Positions 5,776-8,351 of a stretch of 8,351 nt of DNA are shown here, in pieces (positions within the stretch are counted from its first letter, which is position 1; each line of letters begins with the position of its first letter). Position numbers and translations under genes: made by a program. The stretch comes from DATKKX01 sp035542775 (GTDB lineage Bacteria; Planctomycetota; Phycisphaerae; UBA1845; UTPLA1): positions 1 through 8,351 of the forward strand of contig DATKKX010000326.1 in assembly GCA_035542775.1 (NCBI GenBank). Direction: 5' to 3'. Under the pieces are notes generated by a model, which saw nothing but the letters and a program-made list of their open reading frames with translations, made no database searches and was not told where the DNA came from.

Positions 5776-5798
5776 GACAGGCGTTGCGGCCGCCTGTC
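5776..5798. repeat. 8-bp perfect inverted repeat in the hydF / ygeW divergent spacer
   Basis: GACAGGCG (5776-5783) and CGCCTGTC (5791-5798) are perfect inverse copies around TTGCGGC. The repeat lies in the 239-bp spacer between the divergent hydF and carbamoyltransferase starts and touches the proposed -35 element of the latter. It is followed by a smaller palindrome GTCG-CC-CGAC (5801-5810). There is no U tract on either side, so a repressor site is more likely than a terminator. Confidence 0.4.
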
Positions 5799-5823
5799 CA
5801 GTCGCCCGACGAAAGGCTAGAAT
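5795..5823 (+). promoter_or_regulatory. Possible sigma-70-type promoter of the carbamoyltransferase gene
   Basis: A -10-like TAGAAT (5818-5823, five of six consensus bases) stands 17 bases after a weak -35-like TGTCCA (5795-5800, three of six). Transcription would begin near 5830, giving a leader of about 60 nt. The overlap with the inverted repeat at 5776-5798 would allow repression. The weak -35 keeps confidence low. No clear promoter was found for hydF in the other direction; TATTAT at 5736-5731 could be a -10 but has no fitting -35. Confidence 0.3.
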
Positions 5824-5891
5824 CTCGCCCCAAACAGCGATAGGGTATGTGGCCTGCGCGATTGACTTTATTGCGGTGAAAGGACGTATCC

Positions 5892-7088
5892 ATGAGCGTC
5901 AAAAGCACCCGAGCCCTCCTCGAAAAGCTCGATTCCACGGAAACACGGCTTTACAACAAGGACTTCCTCCTGACCTGGGAGCAGAGCGACGCCGACTTGC
6001 ACGCGGTGCTCCTCGCGGCTGAGGCCCTGGAGGAGATGTGGCGAGAGAATGTCTGCGCCCGGGTGTTTACGTCCGGACTGGCTGTATCCAATTTTCGCGA
6101 CAAATCGACGCGGACGCGTTTTTCCTTCGCCAGCGCGGTCAGCCTGCTGGGCCTCTCGTGCATGGACCTCGACGAAAGCAAGTCGCAGCTTTCGCACGGA
6201 GAGACCGTCCGCGAGACGGCCAACATGATCTCGTTTCTCACGGAAGTGATCGGCATCCGCGATGATCTCTTCATCCATGAGGGCCACAAGTACATGGCCG
6301 ACGTGGCGGCGGCGATCGAGGAAGGGTATCGCGAGAAGGTGCTGCCGCAGCGACCGTGCGTGGTCAACCTGCAGTGCGACAAGGACCATCCCACGCAGTC
6401 GCTGAGCGACCTGCTGCATTTGCAGAAGACATTCGGCTCGCTGGAGGCGCTTCGGGGCAAGAAGATCGCCATGACCTGGGGATATTCACCATCGTACGGC
6501 AAGCCGCTGTCGGTGGCCCAGGGCATCATCACGCTGATGACCCGGTTCGGAATGAACGTGGTGCTGGCCCATCCCGAGGGCTACGACGTACTGCCGGATC
6601 TGGAGCAGGTGGCGGCGAAGCATGCCAAGCAGTCGGGCGGCTCGTTCAAGAAGGTCCACAGCATGGAAGAGGCCTTCCGCGAGGCCGACGTGGTTTATCC
6701 CAAGAGCTGGGCGCCGTACCAGATTATGGAGCAGCGGACGGCGCTTTTACGGGGCGGGCAGGCCAAGAAGCTGGACGACCTGGAGAAAGAGTGCCTAGCC
6801 AACAATGCCAAGTTCAAGAACTGGGAGTGCAACGACAAGCTGATGTCTTTGACCAAGGGCGGCAAGGCCCACTACATGCACCCGCTGCCGGCGGACATCA
6901 CGGACGTGAACTGCAAGGCCGGTGAAGTTTCCGCGGCGGTTTTTGAGCGTTATCGGCTGGCGACCTACCACGAGGCCCAGCACAAGCCGTACGTGATCGC
7001 GGCGATGATCCTGCTGACGCGGCTGGCGAAGCCGGCGAAGGCGTTGATGAAGAATCTGGAGGCGGCCATGCCGCATCGGGCGGGGTAA
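5892..7088 (+). CDS. ygeW: YgeW-type knotted carbamoyltransferase
   Basis: A 398-residue member of the aspartate/ornithine carbamoyltransferase superfamily, close in length and motifs to E. coli YgeW (about 396 residues). The carbamoyl-phosphate loop is STRTR (residues 72-76, within DKSTRTRFSFASA), followed by SHGETVRETANM (101-112), the HPTQ motif (166-169), HSMEEAFREADVVYPKSWAP (256-275) and the substrate-side motif HPLPADIT (330-337). The family carries a C-terminal-half knot like N-acetyl- and N-succinylornithine carbamoyltransferases. HPLP instead of the HCLP of ornithine carbamoyltransferase argues against simple ornithine use. As I recall, YgeW has been linked to anaerobic purine breakdown as a 2,3-diureidopropionate carbamoyltransferase, but none of those partner genes is in this window, so the substrate is open. 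The ATG at 5892 has AAAGGA upstream with 7-base spacing. It diverges from hydF. Confidence 0.9.
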   Translation: MSVKSTRALLEKLDSTETRLYNKDFLLTWEQSDADLHAVLLAAEALEEMWRENVCARVFTSGLAVSNFRDKSTRTRFSFASAVSLLGLSCMDLDESKSQLSHGETVRETANMISFLTEVIGIRDDLFIHEGHKYMADVAAAIEEGYREKVLPQRPCVVNLQCDKDHPTQSLSDLLHLQKTFGSLEALRGKKIAMTWGYSPSYGKPLSVAQGIITLMTRFGMNVVLAHPEGYDVLPDLEQVAAKHAKQSGGSFKKVHSMEEAFREADVVYPKSWAPYQIMEQRTALLRGGQAKKLDDLEKECLANNAKFKNWECNDKLMSLTKGGKAHYMHPLPADITDVNCKAGEVSAAVFERYRLATYHEAQHKPYVIAAMILLTRLAKPAKALMKNLEAAMPHRAG

Positions 7089-7114
7089 GGCGGCTTTTCG
7101 TGCCGTAGTCGCTG

Positions 7115-7144
7115 GAAACGCAACTTGGCTGGCAGCAGCGTTTC
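7115..7144. repeat. 7-bp inverted repeat after the carbamoyltransferase gene
   Basis: GAAACGC (7115-7121) and GCGTTTC (7138-7144) are perfect inverse copies with 16 bases between them, starting 27 bases after the carbamoyltransferase stop codon. Position fits a terminator stem, but there is no U tract on the plus strand and the loop is large, so function is uncertain. Confidence 0.25.
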
Positions 7145-7157
7145 GATCCATGGCGGC

Positions 7158-7186
7158 TTGTCGGCTACTGGCGAAACGGATAGAGT
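7158..7186 (+). promoter_or_regulatory. Possible sigma-70-type promoter of the AAA ATPase gene
   Basis: TTGTCG (7158-7163, four of six consensus bases) and TAGAGT (7181-7186, four of six) are separated by exactly 17 bases. Transcription would begin near 7193, leaving a short leader to the ATG at 7221. This would let the ATPase gene be expressed independently of the carbamoyltransferase gene, in keeping with its unrelated function. Confidence 0.35.
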
Positions 7187-7220
7187 TTCTGCGACCAGAG
7201 CGGCAAAGCGAGATCGAAAC

Positions 7221-8336
7221 ATGCTCAAGCGGATCTACGTTGACAATTTCAGATGTCTCGTAAACTTCGAATACAGGCCCGCACCCCTCCAGTTGCTTTT
7301 CGGCGCGAACGGTAGTGGGAAATCAACGGTCTTCGAAGTTCTGACGGCATTACGGCAGTTCATCACCTGGGGAAACTCGACCGGGACGGTTTTTCCTTCC
7401 CATGCGCTTACTGCATGGCAGACTCGATCGGAGCAGACGTTCGAGTTAGAGATCGAAGGGAATGGCGGAGCGTATGTTTACAGCCTTGTTATCGAACACG
7501 ATCGCGTGGTTAACCAGAGCCACGTGAAGTCGGAAGAGCTCCGTTTCGAGCGTAATCCTCTCTACCTGTTTGACGGCGAGAATGCCCACCTTTTCGGGGA
7601 TGATTGCTCGGAAGGACCGGTGTATCCACAGGATGGGACGCGTTCTGGGGTGTCTTCCGTTCCGGCGAGACAGGACTACAAGCGGCTGACGTGGTTTCGC
7701 GCTCGAATGGGGATGATGTATGTCCTGGCGATTGACCCTCTTCGAATGGCGCTTGCCAGTTTGGGAGAGCAGGCGGCTCCCGATCCCGGAGTTACGAATT
7801 TCGCATCATGGTACAGACACCTGGCGCAGGAATCGCCAGCGAGAATGGCGCCGCTCTTTGATTCGCTGCGAGAAGTCATCGATGGGTTCAGTGGGCTGAG
7901 TCTTGGCGCTGTGGGCGAGACCGCCCGCTTGCTGCGGGTAGTTTTCCAGCATCGAGAAGATCAGGGCGCAGCGTCTCAAGAATTCCAACTGAATGTGGAT
8001 CAAGTGTCGCCCGGGCAACGCAGTCTGATCGCTCTCTTCACAATCTTGCACTGTGCTGTGCGCACCGACCTGACGCTCTGCATCGATGAACCGGACAACT
8101 TCATCGCGTTGCGTGAGATGCAGCCATGGCTTGCCCAGTTGCGAGACCGTGTGGAGCAAGAGAAAAGCCAGTGCCTCCTGATTTCACATCATCCGGAATT
8201 TATCGACCTCCTGGCGGTCAAACACGGCGCGTTATTCACCCGCGCGGGTCAGGGTCCCGTTCGCATCAAGCCGTTCGAGTGGTCTGAAGCCGATGCAGTG
8301 CGTCCTTCGGAGATCGTGGCGCGGGGCTGGGAGTAA
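7221..8336 (+). CDS. RecF/ABC-like AAA family ATPase (AAA_21 type), function unknown
   Basis: A 371-residue ATPase of the SMC/RecF/OLD-like group. It starts with the usual IYVDNFRCLVNFE segment (residues 5-17), then Walker A GANGSGKST (28-36). An insert of unknown role fills about 100-250. The ABC-like signature is VSPGQRSL (262-269), Walker B LCIDEPDN (286-293) and the switch histidine ISHHPE (321-326). No TOPRIM nuclease domain follows, so it is not a full OLD nuclease. Such stand-alone ATPases often pair with a small downstream effector gene in defence or mobile-island settings; the expected position for one lies just past the window end. The ATG at 7221 was chosen because family members begin a few residues before the DNF segment; a TTG at 7125 would add 32 unrelated residues. 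The ribosome binding site is weak. Base composition looks somewhat less GC-rich than its neighbours, which would fit later acquisition. No link to the hydrogenase genes is evident. Confidence 0.8.
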   Translation: MLKRIYVDNFRCLVNFEYRPAPLQLLFGANGSGKSTVFEVLTALRQFITWGNSTGTVFPSHALTAWQTRSEQTFELEIEGNGGAYVYSLVIEHDRVVNQSHVKSEELRFERNPLYLFDGENAHLFGDDCSEGPVYPQDGTRSGVSSVPARQDYKRLTWFRARMGMMYVLAIDPLRMALASLGEQAAPDPGVTNFASWYRHLAQESPARMAPLFDSLREVIDGFSGLSLGAVGETARLLRVVFQHREDQGAASQEFQLNVDQVSPGQRSLIALFTILHCAVRTDLTLCIDEPDNFIALREMQPWLAQLRDRVEQEKSQCLLISHHPEFIDLLAVKHGALFTRAGQGPVRIKPFEWSEADAVRPSEIVARGWE

Positions 8337-8339
8337 CGG

Positions 8340-8351
8340 GTGGCTGGGCGT
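8340..8351 (+). CDS. Possible start of a gene downstream of the AAA ATPase (truncated by window end)
   Basis: A GTG at 8340 lies three bases after the ATPase stop codon and is preceded by GGGAG six bases upstream, a good ribosome binding site that overlaps the end of the ATPase gene. Only four codons are visible and they identify nothing. If real, the gene would be coupled to the ATPase, as effector genes paired with such ATPases usually are. Confidence 0.25.

Noticed and set aside
5848..5868. TGGCCT...TTGAC as a second sigma-54 promoter before the carbamoyltransferase gene
   Set aside because: The spacing is one base too long and the -12 element is TTGAC rather than TTGCW. It also lies too close to the start codon.
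7125..7220. TTG start at 7125 for the AAA ATPase
   Set aside because: The added residues resemble nothing, and the usual start of this family falls at the ATG at 7221.
1..8351. CRISPR arrays, tRNA or rRNA genes, insertion sequences
   Set aside because: No regularly spaced repeats, tRNA-like cloverleaf, rRNA-like sequence, transposase motif or terminal inverted repeats were seen on either strand.

Overview
The window is GC-rich, about 60% by eye, and tightly packed. It looks like chromosomal DNA of an anaerobic, hydrogen-metabolising bacterium. Evidence is HydF (maturation of [FeFe]-hydrogenase) next to a five-gene block of the kind found beside electron-bifurcating [FeFe]-hydrogenase (hydABC-type) genes in Clostridia and other anaerobes. 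No taxonomic marker is present. Base composition argues against a low-GC Firmicute, and I do not name a phylum. The hydrogenase structural genes and hydE/hydG are not in the window.

Minus strand, in order of transcription: (1) hydF, 5652-4396, ends in a well-formed intrinsic terminator at 4340-4311. (2) A 408-base stretch without a gene follows, holding a textbook sigma-54 promoter (TGGCACG-N4-TTGCA, 4247-4232), a leader of roughly 320 nt and an 18-bp palindrome 42 bases before the first start codon. (3) Five genes follow with every junction overlapping (4, 4, 4 and 8 bases): DRTGG-domain protein A; a 551-residue fusion of a SpoIIAB-like ATPase, two [4Fe-4S] clusters, a degenerate [FeFe]-hydrogenase H-domain and a C-terminal Fe-S domain; DRTGG-domain protein B; a PHP-family phosphoesterase; and a short GHKL ATPase without a histidine-kinase dimerisation domain. 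(4) A strong hairpin lies 11 nt past the last stop codon, and the first three bases of the window may be the start codon of the next gene, with a GGAG ribosome binding site. That next gene could be the first hydrogenase subunit gene, but this is inference.

Plus strand: a YgeW-type knotted carbamoyltransferase gene (5892-7088) diverges from hydF across a 239-bp spacer containing an 8-bp inverted repeat. It is followed by an RecF/ABC-like AAA ATPase gene (7221-8336) that appears unrelated and probably accessory. A further plus-strand gene may begin at 8340.

Working model: HydF builds the H-cluster. The sigma-54-driven block looks like a redox or hydrogen signalling device in which a hydrogenase-derived Fe-S sensor is fused to an ATP-binding switch, accompanied by two possible ligand-sensing DRTGG proteins, a possible phosphatase and a second ATPase. 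The gene set is a known but functionally unexplained companion of bifurcating hydrogenases. The fusion, the sigma-54 control and the loss of catalytic H-cluster residues are the points most worth following.
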